A stretch of 64,000 nucleotides of DNA from Nageia nagi (lineage: Eukaryota > Pinophyta). Positions 1 to 12,081 of the stretch are shown one piece after another; within the stretch, counting starts at the first letter, position 1; every line of letters begins with the position of its first letter. Made by a program: the position numbers and the translations under genes. The stretch spans positions 1,922,001 through 1,986,000 of the forward strand of contig JBITNC010000001.1 in the NCBI GenBank assembly GCA_050084985.1, written 5' to 3'. The notes under the pieces are model-generated. The model saw nothing but the letters and a program-made list of their open reading frames with translations. It did no database searches and was not told where the DNA came from.

Positions 1-2470
1 TATTTCTTGTTTAATATATTTTTATGTTCCTTTGTCTTTGCCTTGGATTGCTCCTATGATAAGAGGTCCCAAGTCAAAGAGGGTGGCAAATATAGGCAAA
101 AAATCGATTCATCCAAAGTTGTCTCCATGAGACAACTTTTCATGGAGTACTTTCTTACTTTTGTTGTTATACTTTGAATTTATGCTTTGATTATATTTTA
201 TCCCAAAAGCATAAACCATATTCAAAGTGGAGTATTTGCTAACATCTAAGAAATAATTTTAATTTAATTAAAATACCCTTTCAAGTATTCAAAATAAATT
301 ATTAAATAAATGCTCTTATCATTGTTCACTTTTATCTACCTTTATGGTTTATGATAACAAGTCAGCTTGGCATCATAATAAGCCTACAGAGGAGCCTTAG
401 CACTAGACCTGTTACCTATAAAGGTGAAGGGGTTATGCATGATCATAGATATGATATGACATGACATAATCCCAAATCTTTGATAGGTGGAAATATACTT
501 GTTTCATTCTTGATCATTTTTTATTAATGCCACCTATTATTTCTATATTGTGTTATACTCTAATCTTTGTATTCCTTAGATCTTTTCATCCATTCATAAG
601 TGATATTATGAGCATCGAAGGTTAGATGAAGACATCAAGTGATGGGGTGAGGTAATCTCAAAAGGTAATCGAACTATGTCATTGAGTTCCTAGCATTGAT
701 GCTGGGTTTAGGCTAGATATGTGGCTCCACTCTTCATATAAGCTCATCATTCATCCTCTTTCAATTGAATATTGCCTTTGTTCATCGTGATAGGTAAACT
801 CTAAGTTTGTATCTTTCGTAAATCTAGTTTGATAGGTCAAGGTTAATTAGTTCATTGTCATATTTTATGTCATCATTTACTATTATTTTAGAATTAATTG
901 GTTAAATTGAATATGTTATAAATAACCCTTAATTATTATTATTTTGATTATAATACATGTCTCATACCAATCTCAATCGAGAAGAAACCATCATTCAAAA
1001 CCAAAAATCATACATGTATAAGGTTTAGAAATAAAACTCATACCTATCAAGGGTACTTATGGAATTAATCCTCCTCCACTTTAAAAGAGGGATAGCCTCA
1101 TACCCATTTCCACCAAATAAAGCATGTACATGTTACAAATCCAGCTCTAACAAGCCTACCATGCATCGCAACTATATACCCTGAGGACTTACCTACTACT
1201 TCTAGTAACTATAGTCCGATAGCCATGATCTTAGTTAGATGTCTATTGGTTTGCATTGACCAACTAAGGGCTCCACCAATATGGTTTTTCATGATCATCC
1301 ATCATGCATCCATGCTTAAGGTGTTTCAGTCCATTGCACACATCGCAATATTCATGTTTTTTTCATGTTTAAAAGTGTTTGTACTCAAGAAGTTACAACA
1401 CATCAAGCTAAGTTCCAAGGATCAACCACTTTCTAACACCTTGATGATTGCTTCAATAAGTCATTTTTTACAATCTTAACATTCCCAACATTAGGTGGCC
1501 TTGCATTTCCCAACCATAATCATAAGTTGGCCTACTCCAACAACATTGGAAACCATGAGCTTTATATCATAACCAAATCTTGGTGATCAAACTTATTTCA
1601 ACCAGACAAGGAATGCTTGCTTGGGAGGCAAGACCAAGTGATACCGATTTGAACTAGATTCTTGAAGGCAAGGACGACTATGGTGAGTTGTCCTTTGTTA
1701 TTACAATTCTATTTCAAGGGCTTTTTCCTATACATTTTTTTATGTACAAATATTTCTAAATATTGTTATCATATTTAAATAATATTTTCATTGTAGATAA
1801 TCAATGCAACATTAAAAAATAAAAATAATAAAAAAATTCAACAAAATGAAAAAATTAACAATTTAATATTTAGAAGATAAATATGAAAATATCTAATATA
1901 TGTAAAAGTAAAAAAAATATAATCACAATCCAAACAATCAATAAATATTTTTTTAACATTGACATAACTTTATTTTTTTCTTATATATGTATATTTCTTA
2001 CTCTATAATATGTATATTTCTTACTCTATAAGTTTACATAACCATGATCGTATGCTACTTTATTTAATTTATAAAAAAAAAGTTATCAAGGCATGTTTAA
2101 CATTCATAGTTACATTTCAAAAATTAAATATTTAAAATAGGATATTAATGAATGAATGAATGAAGTCTATTAATGTTCTTTAAATTTAATAGTGTGTATA
2201 TTCTATCAAAAAAAATTTAAAATTAAATATATATTATTTATGTATTTAAATGATTATTTCTAACAAAATTAAGATTCATAGTAAAATTGCCAAGCTTGTT
2301 TTGTTTATCTTGGTTTAAGAATCCATGGATCATATTATAATTAAAATTGTATATCTTAATTTGATTATAAATAATCATTTAAATGCATAATTGATATATG
2401 TTTATTCAAAACAAGTTTGATGATTTTGTTTTTCATCCTAATTATGTTGAAATCATCATGTGTGTGTCTC
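1..2470. other. AT-rich stretch without recognisable gene
   Basis: Only short reading frames of chance length are present, and none shows a domain I recognise. The interval is AT-rich, with homopolymer runs around 1,800-2,250. No LTR ends, TIRs or RNA genes were identified. Confidence 0.5.
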
Positions 2471-2472
2471 TT

Positions 2473-3116
2473 TTAATGTCCTTTTAAACCCATTGGTTTG
2501 TAGAACCTATCAAAATTTTCTCATAAGTAAATATATATATCAATTAAGTATTTGAAAGATTTTTTCTCATATAAAGAAAAATATTGAACAATGCAAAGAT
2601 ATTCCAATAAAAATCAGAATTATCCAAAGGAAAATTGACCACAATCACTCACACCCACCCAATGAAAATAAATTTCTAGAACCAGATCAAGCACAATATG
2701 ATAATATTTGTTAAAACCTCCAAACAATAATTTATCATCTCTTACCAATATCAAAGTTTGCCCAAAAGTAAAAATATATCAATTAAGTGTTTGAATGATT
2801 TTTTCTCATATAAATACATTAAACAACTCACAAATATTCAAAGAAAAATAAGAATTATTCAAAGGATAATTGACCACAATCACTCACACCCACTAATTGA
2901 AAATAAATTTCTAGAACCAAATCAAGCACAATATGATAATATTTGTTAAAACTTCCAAACAACAATTTATCACCTTTTTCCAAGGGAGTTGGGAGACAAG
3001 TGAGGTATAAAGGCACCCATATTGAATGTCTCAAATTCCGTTCCCATCCCTTACATTGGTGATATTTAAAAACTCATAATAGGTCCTACAAATCAATACA
3101 TTTAAAGGATGTTAAA
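2473..3116. mobile_element. MITE-like inverted-repeat element
   Basis: The left end (about 2,473-2,507) contains AAACCCATTGGTTTGTAGAA. The right end (about 3,081-3,116) is an imperfect reverse complement, containing GGTCCTACAAATCAATACAT and GGATGTTAAA. No coding region lies between them, only a tandem duplication. The same end motif recurs near 5,455, 7,371, 7,720 and 21,774, which suggests a dispersed non-autonomous family. No clean target-site duplication was identified, so the exact ends are uncertain. Confidence 0.45.
2522..2990 (+). repeat. Two-copy tandem duplication, unit about 239 bp
   Basis: The segment beginning near CAATTAAGTATTTGA (2,541) is repeated beginning near CAATTAAGTGTTTGA (2,780). 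The copies run in parallel through AATAAATTTCTAGAACCA and ATATGATAATATTTGTTAAA, with scattered substitutions. The duplication lies inside the MITE-like element. Confidence 0.85.
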
Positions 3117-3646
3117 CAATGAATTTACTATTATTATATTATTTGAAAATAAATTCATAAAATGAGGAGCAGAGTATTCATTATTAGTCAAGTAGCAAGG
3201 AATATGTTATCAACCAAGCATGGCAAATCCATGTCACCCCAAGCATATAACCCATCATCGATTATTAGTTCTAGGTTTATGATAAATGCAACATTTGAAC
3301 CCTCTCTACATGTGAAGCTCCAACTTCAATCTTATATCAGCATAGGGAATCCATTAGCAAATAGTGGATAAGTTGATCACCCATCCACCAAGGTTTTTTC
3401 TTGATGTTTTTAATCATGTCCATGTCTTAGTGAGATCAACAAGTAGCAAAGTGCATTTGGAAAATACTGGAAGGATGATCTTTCAAAGCAAGGAGGACAT
3501 TGTGATCAACTAATTTATGTTATTGAAAATCAAAGTGATGGTATAATCTTTCTATAAAAAAGAAAAAATTAAGGATCATTAGATATTTTATGAAGGATAA
3601 ATAAGGTATATCTACTAGAATATAATGTTTTCTTCCTACTACTTAG
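3117..3646. other. No recognisable feature
   Basis: This is AT-rich sequence with one short chance open frame (3,162-3,371, plus strand) that matches no family I know. Nothing else was seen. Confidence 0.4.
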
Positions 3647-3980
3647 TGTTGGTAGGTTTAGTATGATAGATGCTTTCCAATAACCTAATATATCATCCCA
3701 CTTGTAATAACAACACTCACCTAGTTAGATTATTAAAGAATAATATAATATATTAGTAAGGTTAATCACTTCAGTGTAAAGCTATAAAGATAGCCACTAT
3801 TTAGATTAGGATGTAATCAATTATGCTCAATTCACAATCGAAAAAGTAAACTAATTTTGCACTTTATAATATGACACATTTACACCTTACATAGAAGAAT
3901 AATTATACATATTATATTGAGTTTTAATGTTTAATGTATTGGTTATTCTTTGCTTTATTTCTATCAATTAGTATTAGAGC
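3647..3980 (+). mobile_element. Possible relic LTR with adjoining primer-binding site
   Basis: A segment starting TGTTGGTAGG (3,647) and ending CTATCA (3,966) is followed two bases later by TAGTATTAGAGC (3,969-3,980). That matches 10 of 12 positions of TGGTATCAGAGC, the plant tRNA-iMet primer-binding site. The layout resembles the 5' LTR and primer site of a decayed retrotransposon. No partner LTR or polyprotein was found, so this could be coincidence. Confidence 0.3.
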
Positions 3981-3989
3981 TTGCCTGAC

Positions 3990-5220
3990 TCTTCCCCTTT
4001 TCATTATTGTCTCTAAAACTATCACTATATGGCTTTCTCTTTAAATCTAATTGTGGGATTTCATCCCATTTACATCAGGTTTATTCTACACATTTTTGTT
4101 ATTTTTTCACATTCATGAAAAACATCGTATGTTTGTTGGATATCCCGACTCGAACACCAATGTTCATAATCTTTAATGCAACGATAATTTTAGAACATTT
4201 ATCTCTTGGGATATATTTAAATCTCTTGAACAACATAACATAAAATACTCTAATCAATAACAATAAGTGAGAATGGACTTTTTTGGAGGTGTGAGGTGTA
4301 GTTTTTGAAGGCCCCTAATGGATTTATCTATACTACCATAAAGCATCCTTCAAGTTAGATTGGTGTTAGACATACTTGCATGGTGATGGTGGGGTTCATC
4401 TATTTCTTTCTAGTAGTGAGTGTATAAATTTTCAATGTTTATGTACTAAGACAACTAAAAAATTAAATGGATTTCATAATTGATGTTATGATATGTTGGT
4501 TAAAATAATAAATTTTAAATCCGGTAACCTGAATTCAAATCCCACATAAAACCTTTTCCATGAAATTTTGACACTTAAAATTTTTTATACATTTTTTATA
4601 AATTCTTGATATTTATGTATGTATAATAAATACCTTACTTTTATTACAATCAAAGTAGTGAAAAATGAATAACGTTTATATAATTTACATTACCAAAAAA
4701 TTGTAAACCCCACCAGATGTGTCAAACATATGAAGAACATCATTTTTTTGCTGGTATAAACAACTTTGACCCCTATTGTTGCTACATGTTTATATTTTAT
4801 CTACAAGGCTAGGTGATCATTGCATGCTCCATGTGAGAAACCCTCCATTTGTTGATATGTTAGCTACCACACCTATCGGAAGCCTCTAGTTTTCTCTAAC
4901 AATCTACCATGTTGATGTGAGATTGTTCTATTTGTTTTAAGCTAATGATTTTAGTTTTTAAAACTTTTAGTAATTTAATAGGGATCACATGTCTTTAAAA
5001 TAACATACCACTTTAAGCATTATAAGTCATTTAAAAATACCAAAGAGATTTTAATTATTTCTTTAATAGTGGGGTTATTTTTTAAGCAACAAAAGTTAAT
5101 TTTTCAATAATCTTCTATTACTTAAATAATATTTAAGGATTTTTTTTATAACAAGAGGTACCAATCAAAATTATTAATCCTTTTAGAGTTGTGCTCCTAT
5201 CTATAAATCACATGAGTTAG
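3990..5220. other. AT-rich region with one weak SINE-like B box
   Basis: No gene was recognised. A weak RNA polymerase III B-box-like string (AATTCAAATCC, about 4,532-4,542) follows a possible A box near 4,497, reminiscent of a tRNA-derived SINE head on the plus strand. It is too degenerate to annotate on its own. Confidence 0.3.
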
Positions 5221-5224
5221 TTAC

Positions 5225-5415
5225 ACCATAGGTTCTTTTCCCAAGCGAGACTTTTTATATAAGGGTTTTTATCCAAGCCCCACAAATAGGTCATAATACA
5301 ACCGAAATGCAACTACAGCCATGTAGTACCATCGAGGATCCATTTAGGGGATTCAAACATGTGACCTTTTCCCCCAAATTTGAATCACTTTACCACTATG
5401 GTGTCCAATTGGAGA
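5225..5415 (-). mobile_element. Possible tRNA-derived SINE
   Basis: On the minus strand a tRNA-like head is visible. A candidate A box (CATAGTGGTAAAGTG, about 5,387-5,401) is followed by a candidate B box (GTTTGAATCCCC, about 5,347-5,358) at spacing plausible for polymerase III promoters. A body of roughly 130 bp follows. I did not see an obvious tail or target-site duplication. Confidence 0.35.
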
Positions 5416-5419
5416 CATT

Positions 5420-6879
5420 ATTTAAGGAATTATTAAAAAGGGGAGTGTTAATCTTTTAACGTTCTTTTAAATCCATTGGTTTGTAGGATCTATTAAAATT
5501 TATCTAGAAGTATATATATATATATATAAAATTAAGTAATTTAATTATTATTTCTCATATAATTAATTTGTATAGTCAAATTGCCAAGTTTGCTTTCATT
5601 ATCTTGATTTAAGAACTTGTGGATCAAGTTTTAGTTACAAATACCTTTGTAGGTTTGTCTAATATCTTTGTAGAGTGGGCACAAAAAGAGAGAATCATTC
5701 TCATCCTCTATGATATTTAGGTTACAAAATAATTGGTATTTTTAATATCAATCTAGGAAGGTACACTTGTGAGGTCCAAGGCCTGTATGTGCACAACAAT
5801 CATATTCTATTCCTATCAAGATTTATGTGTTTACACCATAGTGAAAGGAAGGATTTATTTTCCAAGATGTGAAATAATAAATTACCTAACTTTAAAAAGT
5901 GAATTATATGAAAGAGAACTAACAATTGCTTTTCAAATGTACTATAAAATATTGGGAAATAACTTAAGAAAATAAAGCATTCATGAAAGAAATTTGCCAA
6001 GCCTATGCAAATGATGGATAAACTATTGTACATAAAGATAATACAAACCTTCCAAGCCCATGCAAATGATAAATAAATTATGTTGAAAGATAACATAATT
6101 CTTGCCTAGATAAGTGTAAATGATAATTGAACCTAGGAAATTTAAATTAAATGCCCTTTCAAAGAACTATACCTTCCTTCCAAAGAGGGTCCTTCCTGTA
6201 AGCACTCCAATGTGTTTTTCAAGGGCTTACAAATTCAAGCACTTAACTCAAAAATAAACAAGAACATGGGCAAAGCATCTTCCATTATGTAAATAGAAAG
6301 ATAAAATAGAATTCTTTCAATTCCAACAATACCAAAGCAACATAGTAGCTACCAACTATAATCTAAACTCCTACATTTACAAATTATGTAAGCAAATTAT
6401 TTGTAATGACCACAACTAAATTGGGCCAAGTAACAGTACTCCATATTCAGTAATTACAATAAAAATATTTAATTTGTAGTACATCTTATCCTTTACTCAT
6501 TGCTACATGAACTAGGAATTATGCTTCTTCATTGTTGGTTTTCCAAAACAAGTCTACAAGCTTTTCCCTGGTCATAGGTAACTGCTTCAACTCCTTCTTG
6601 AACCCTTCAATTGGTGCTCCTAAGGTTTTCCAAACATGTGTATGTGTATCTTCAATGCTTCCATCAAAAAGCATTATTTCTAGCTAATAAATTCATAAGT
6701 TAAAACAAAATAATGTAATTGCAATATAAAAACTAAATCATCATATTTGGGTATACAAACATAGTATTAAGTGTAGAAAGGTAAAGATAAATATGGTTAG
6801 AATAGGGATAAGTAGGTACAAATTAAGATAATTCTTGTTACTCATCATGAAACTTACAAATACTTTCATCCCAATGTGT
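5420..6879. other. AT-rich region without recognisable gene
   Basis: The interval contains a (TA)n run near 5,513 and one copy of the dispersed end motif (TTAAATCCATTGGTTTGTAG, about 5,467-5,486). The frame at 5,800-6,096 (minus) is unsupported by any domain. No other feature is visible. Confidence 0.4.
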
Positions 6880-7150
6880 TTTATATATTGTCAATCTAAC
6901 AATTTCTCTATGTAATTCGTAAGAATTAGTTCTTAATTTTACGATCACAAGTTTCTTTTTTACACTAATAATCTTGTATAGGTAAAATGGAGATTTAAGT
7001 TTTGGATTAATGATATTTTTATAGTAAGCTAGTTATCTTTTATATTTAATGTTATCATCACTTCAGAAAAATTGAATTACTTTATTTACAATTTAAACTT
7101 CTAATTTATCACTATTTTATAGTGTTATGTTATTATGTATATCCCAAAAG
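6880..7150 (-). pseudogene. LINE ORF2 C-terminal fragment, decayed
   Basis: This segment is similar along its length to the LINE tail at 8,041-8,300. Shared landmarks are the rc-equivalent of AATGTTATCATCACT, a TTACAATTT block and the ending ATGTATATCCC. Translation on the minus strand is broken by many stops. I assign it as an older copy of the same non-LTR retrotransposon tail because of this similarity, not from intact protein motifs. Confidence 0.5.
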
Positions 7151-7237
7151 TTAACCCATTTATCAAATTCTTTTAACCAACCTCTTTTAAAATGTTTATG
7201 AGTTGAACAAGTTTGTTGGGCGACTACAAGTAATATA

Positions 7238-7337
7238 AGGGGATCTAACTTTTTAATATATAATATATATCATTTTAAAGCAATCTAAGGGGATCCAACA
7301 TTTTAATATATAATATATATCATTTTAAAGCTTCACT
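7238..7337 (+). repeat. Two-copy tandem repeat, unit 50 bp
   Basis: A unit beginning AAGGGGATC and containing AATATATAATATATATC is present at 7,238 and again at 7,288, with few differences. It is non-coding and AT-rich. Confidence 0.85.
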
Positions 7338-7370
7338 TTCAATATGAAGTAAACCAGTTTCCATGAGAAG

Positions 7371-7760
7371 GTCCTACAAATCAATGGGTTTAAGATGATG
7401 TTAAAAGACTTGTCTTTTTTTTTTTTTTGGATTGAAATGAGGGTGTCGAAAGGTCCCACTATCTTTGTATATTTAAATCTATCACATGATCAACATGTGA
7501 CAAGTGGGTTATGTATCTTAATTTGTAGGGGTTGGAATTGGAACTTGGTACTCACTTTTCATCAAGTGGGAGTTTCCACACTCAAGGTTCACCAACTCCT
7601 CTAATAAGTGAAGATGTTAAAAGACTTATCTTATCTCAATTTACAAATATTAGTATAGTTTTTTCTAATATCTATGTAAAATGTAAAAATAAAAAGAAAA
7701 CGAGTTTCATATTCAATGATAAGTCTTTTTATGTTGTTTTAAACTTATGGTTTGTAGGAC
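7371..7760. mobile_element. MITE-like inverted-repeat element
   Basis: The left end starts GTCCTACAAATCAATGGGTT and runs into GATGTTAAAAGACTTGTC (to about 7,414). The right end, about 7,718-7,760, is its imperfect reverse complement (GATAAGTCTTTTTATG ... GTTTGTAGGAC). The inverted repeats are about 43 bp and the whole element about 390 bp. It shares end sequence with the element at 2,473-3,116 but in inverted polarity. There is no internal coding region. Confidence 0.45.
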
Positions 7761-8040
7761 ATATATCATAGTTTGTATGGGAATAAATATAATTCAATTA
7801 TGTATTTGAATGCTTGTTTCTAACATAGTTAAGTTGTATAATAAAATAGCCAAGCTTATTTTAGTTTTCTTGATTTAAAAATTCATGGATCAAGCTCTTA
7901 TTACAAATATTTTTTTAAGATTGTATGATGTATTTGTAACATGGACAAAAAAAAGAGAAAATGAGTTTCATCTTCTATGGCAATTAGGTTGCAAAGCTTA
8001 CAAGTTCTTTTACCCTAAGGTGTTTTAGGTATTACCCATC

Positions 8041-8300
8041 TATTGGTTTCACTATACAACTCAGGTGAATAAATTCTTCATTTTGTGATCGCAAGTTTCC
8101 TTTTAAGATTGACAATCATATATGGATATAATGGATGTTCAAGTTTTGGATTGATAATATTTTTATAATAAGCTAGTTTTCTTTTATTTTTTATATTATA
8201 ATCACTCCATAATTTTTGAGTTATTTTATTTACAATATGTAATTTTATTTTATCATTATATGAAAGGGTTATGTTAATGTGTATACCCAAAAAATGAAAA
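8041..8300 (-). pseudogene. LINE ORF2 C-terminal fragment
   Basis: The open frame at 8,078-8,290 gives a 70-residue peptide. It contains SYNDKIKLHIVNKITQKLW and, further on, YYKNIINPKLEHPLYPYMI. In my judgement this is typical of the region after the reverse transcriptase of plant non-LTR retrotransposons. After 8,078 the frame shifts and a second piece (RIYSPELYSET) continues the match. The fragment lies about 1.2 kb downstream, on the same strand, of the reverse-transcriptase fragment at 9,525-9,990. The two may be parts of one broken element. Confidence 0.6.
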
Positions 8301-9524
8301 CACTTATCGAAGTCTTTTGTTATTTGAATTTAGGTACAGGTTTAGCCTTGGGAAAGGCTTGGTGGGCCAAGTCTTAGCCTTGGACATGCAACTTCTTGTT
8401 CATGGCAATGGGAGTGACAAATCATGAATTTCGATAGGTGTTTGATCAAGTTTTTTGAGGATTTTTTTCATGAAATTAAAACCCATTTTAGATCAAAGAG
8501 TGTAGATTACAAGTATGTAATTTTTTTTACAATTTGATTATATTTTATATTTTTAAATTAATTTTCAATGAAACTAGTCCTTAGACTTGAAAAAGTAGGT
8601 TCTATTACTTTTTTAATAACCTTTTTTTGGAGGTATTATGAAAAAAAATTATATGTGCACAATCTATAGAAAATTCTCTATTAAATTAAAAAAAAATGAA
8701 AAAAAAAATAAGTTTAGGTCAAATTATACGTGTTGTAGATTGGTACTTTGCAAAACAACAATTATGGCCAGTAAAAAAATAATAAAAAAATTATTCATAA
8801 AAAATTATGAAAAAATATCTCGCAGATCTTTAGTGTGTTAGGTATCTTTTCTCAAAAGGATTTTTGAAAATATTATATTTTAGGTCAAAATATGCTTATC
8901 GTAGAAGAGCATGGTGTGGTCATAGAATAGTACATTTTAAAGAGTGGCTTTTAGAAATGTCTGTCATAAATAAATTTCTATCAACTGGGTATTATAATAA
9001 ATTACATATTTGAAAACTACATTCCAAGAACTACATTTTTACTCAGTGACATTTTTCAAGATTCCATCTCTAAAGGCTCCAAAAGTTGAGATCAATTATA
9101 ACCAAACCTGAAAATCAAGGAAAACATCCACTTTTTGGCCATTTCATGGGCCCATCTTCTTGCACTTACCCAATTACAAGAAGCCTTTGATGATCTAACT
9201 TTATTCATTTATAATTTTATAACATATATCATCTTACAACTTTGCTTTCAATAAGAAATAAACCAACTTTCATGAGAAGGATAAAGTATGGTGTGTTATT
9301 TTTAATTTTGAAATTATAAAAAATGAATTGTTTTTGAATTTGATCAATTTTATTGCATGTTTCACAAAAAAATGCTTTCACCTCAAACTTGACAGCCATA
9401 GAAGATTACTAGAATTACAAGGTAGGAGAAAAGAATTTTCTTTTTGTCATTCTAAAGTTTCACATTTTTACAATTATTTTTAAAACCATAGAAAACTTTC
9501 TATCCAACAAAGATTATTTTTTCA
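8301..9524. other. No recognisable gene
   Basis: The frame at 8,638-8,841 is a lysine- and asparagine-rich chance frame in A-rich DNA. The segment near 9,190-9,280 resembles 7,238-7,370 (GATCTAACTTT, then TTTCAATAAGAAATAAACCA), so some duplicated repeat sequence is present. Nothing else is supported. Confidence 0.4.
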
Positions 9525-9990
9525 ACATCTAGATTCCAATTTAGTTTGTGATTATATAAATACCTAAGTATTTGTAAGATTAAATCACCTTTACAAGTTG
9601 AATGTTGAAAGAAAATTGTAACATTTTTTAAGATTTAATAATCATAATTATGATTATGTCTAAATTAACTATTAAACTAGATATATTGCAAAATGCCTAG
9701 AAGATATTTAATTATTTTACAAGATCATAGTGTTTAGCTAACAAGACAATATCATTTGCATAAAATAAAAGAATAATTATAAGGTTGTGGAGTTTGGTGC
9801 CTATACATTTAGCTTCTTTTAAATATCTTTCTAGTTGATCTATGTAAATACTAAGTAAGGTTAGAGATTTCAATATTCCAATTAATTTCATCATACCTTC
9901 CTTGACTAGTTTTGTATTTGAAGATAACTCATTCATAAAGCCTATAAACTAAAAATCTTCATTCATAAAGTATTTCTAAATCAACCATAC
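9525..9990 (-). pseudogene. LINE reverse transcriptase fragment
   Basis: The minus-strand frame at 9,712-9,936 reads through a LINE-type reverse transcriptase palm. It has LTLLSIYIDQLERYLKEA, then LLFYANDIVLLAKHYDLVK. The last part corresponds to the catalytic YADD box with its first aspartate changed to asparagine (YAND). Downstream, after a frame change, KVI*SYKYLGIYI continues the conserved region. Stops and shifts show the copy is dead. Confidence 0.75.
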
Positions 9991-10184
9991 ACATTAAAGG
10001 GATAAGATAGATAAGATAATTATATTAATGTCCACAAATGACCAATAAATTCAAAGGGACTTAGGAATACAATCAAATAAGTAGAAAAGAACTAGGGAAA
10101 AAGACCCAAGTGAAAGGAGGTAGGGCACCCAAGAGACAACTCCCGAGGGATCACTCTATACTTTGAAGACTATTTTCTATATTA

Positions 10185-11260
10185 GATATGGGTAATCCCA
10201 CATCCTATCCTCTCCAACCATGGAGAAGCTTATTCTCTTTGGAAGATCAGACGATCTTAGTCCCTCCTCTAGAAGCTACGACCAAGGAGGATGGAAGCTT
10301 GTACCTAAAAATTCCTCGCAAGATAATAGATCAAACTACCAAGCAAGGAAGCTTGGTCTGGTGGGAAAACTACAAGGTGTGTGCCCGAATATTGATTTAG
10401 TTCGAAGGTGGGCAAAATTCAAGTGGATATTGAGAGGTAATCTAGATATTATCTCGATGTTGAATGACTACATGATGTTTGTTTTCAGCTATACGAAGGA
10501 TAGATACTTTGTTCACAATGTTTCTTAGATAAATAGGGGCTATTCTTAGAAAAATGGCACCTTGGTTTCAATCCTAAAAAAGCTCAAATTCTATACACCT
10601 CAATCTGGGTCACCCTTCCCAAACTTTCGTTTGATCTTTGACATCTAAGAGTTTTTGAAGGGATCGAAAACTCATTACAGTGGATGATGTTACAAAAGCT
10701 AGATCAAGGATGGTGGCAACAAGATTTTGTGTATTAGTGGAATTTGGTGTAAAGCTTCCTCAAACTATTACTCTTTACTCTAAAGTAGGAGAATGGATTC
10801 AAGAAACCCAATGTGAAGCGAATAATTGTTTGACCTCTAAAAACTACAGTGGCTAAGGAATGTTGCCCTAAACATTCTTTGGAGAAAAAGTCAAATGACT
10901 TAGAATATGGGGAGATTGTGCAAGGCATTGATAATCATGCTACGATCGCTAAAAAATAACCCTCTGATCATTAAAAATTCATTACGGTCTAGATCCTTAT
11001 CAATCTCAAAATGAGGAGTGGTAAATGGTAAAAAGTAGAAAGAACAAAGCCAATCCAGCTCAATCCAATGACACTATGGTTCAAAAAAACTATCAAAGGA
11101 TATTACAAAGTGCTTTGAAGAAACCAAATGTAGGATAAAGACACGCTGGACAACCAAGCAAAGGAAAAATTAGAGAAATAGAAACTACCAATGAAGTCAT
11201 TAACGAAAAACAAGCAACACTCAATGGCCTTGGAAGAGGATTTCTCCTCAAAACTAAGAA
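10185..11260 (+). pseudogene. LINE ORF1 (DUF4283-type gag-like protein), decayed
   Basis: The 102-residue frame at 10,220-10,528 contains GLVGKLQGVCPNIDLVRRWA followed by KFKWILRGNLDIISMLNDY. I recognise this as the DUF4283 RNA-binding-like domain of plant LINE ORF1 proteins. Downstream pieces in shifted frames continue the family pattern: WHLGFNPKKAQILYTSIWVT, LPKLSFDL, then a region before the usual zinc knuckle. Several stops and frameshifts break it. Element C begins just after it, at 11,278. No ORF2 follows in the same orientation nearby. Confidence 0.7.
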
Positions 11261-11277
11261 GAAATAAGGTGATGATC

Positions 11278-11569
11278 TGTTAGAGTATAATTTGCTTTAT
11301 TACCTAGTTAGGTATCTAGGTCAGCATTATCTTAAGTTCACTAGTAGGTGTGCTTAGTTGTCATACTTATTAGATTGTTTTAATCTGATAGTCAATATTG
11401 TTTTGATCGTGTGGCTATTGTCCATTTCACTTGCTATTTAAATAAGGTGTATCTTACGTTTAATTAATCCATCATTTTTTTCTTTAACGAGTAATCTCTT
11501 ATGCTCTTGTGATATTCTTTCGGCTCTTGCATCTTGGGTGAGGAACTTCATTTTTCCTCTCTCCTTTCA
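11278..11569 (+). repeat. Element C left LTR
   Basis: It begins TGTTAGAGTATAATTTGC and ends near CTCTCCTTTCA. It matches 20,691-20,980 throughout, including ATTACCTAGTTAGGTATCTA and GCTCTTGTGATATTCTTT. An extra copy of its last 80 bp or so lies at about 11,760-11,842. Confidence 0.8.
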
Positions 11570-11759
11570 TATTATCAAAGCAAGTTTTGTAAAGATATTT
11601 CTAAGTCTTTGCTTACATTCCAATGGTAGCCACAGCCTTCATTTGTTGTGTAGTGTGTCCTCTTTGGTGGATCATCTCCCTGCGTTGGTGTCTCATGGCA
11701 TTTCACCTCTAGGGTTTTATTGGCATAATTACATTATGATTTGTTGTCTTCCTCTTTGA

Positions 11760-11842
11760 AAGTAATATTTTATGCTCTTGTGATATTCTTTCGACTCTTA
11801 CATCCTGGATGAGGAACTTCCTTTTTCCTCTCTCCTTTTATG
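11760..11842 (+). repeat. Extra copy of element C LTR tail
   Basis: The sequence from TATGCTCTTGTGATATTCTT to TTCCTCTCTCCTTTTATG repeats the end of the left LTR (about 11,497-11,569), about 270 bp downstream. This suggests an internal duplication early in the element. Confidence 0.75.
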
Positions 11843-12081
11843 GTGTGTTTATTCTGCTATGATCTCTCTTTTTACAACAAGTATGAGTCTTTCTCAAAGC
11901 TCGCATTGCAATTATGTCTCCTAGTACTCAGGGCTCCTTCTAGATGAAGTGTCTTGGGAAGATCTGCTCATGAGTTTTTTATGGCCTCTCCATCCCTGAT
12001 GATCGAGATTGTAGGTGTGATTTATGGTCTTCCTTTGCGTCAGAGCTTCTGTGGCATCCTCGGCACTTTACGAGCTCACTC

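Noticed and set aside
1620-1740. Possible tail of a Gypsy polyprotein
   Set aside because: The similarity to known tails is only a few residues, with no neighbouring LTR or pol.
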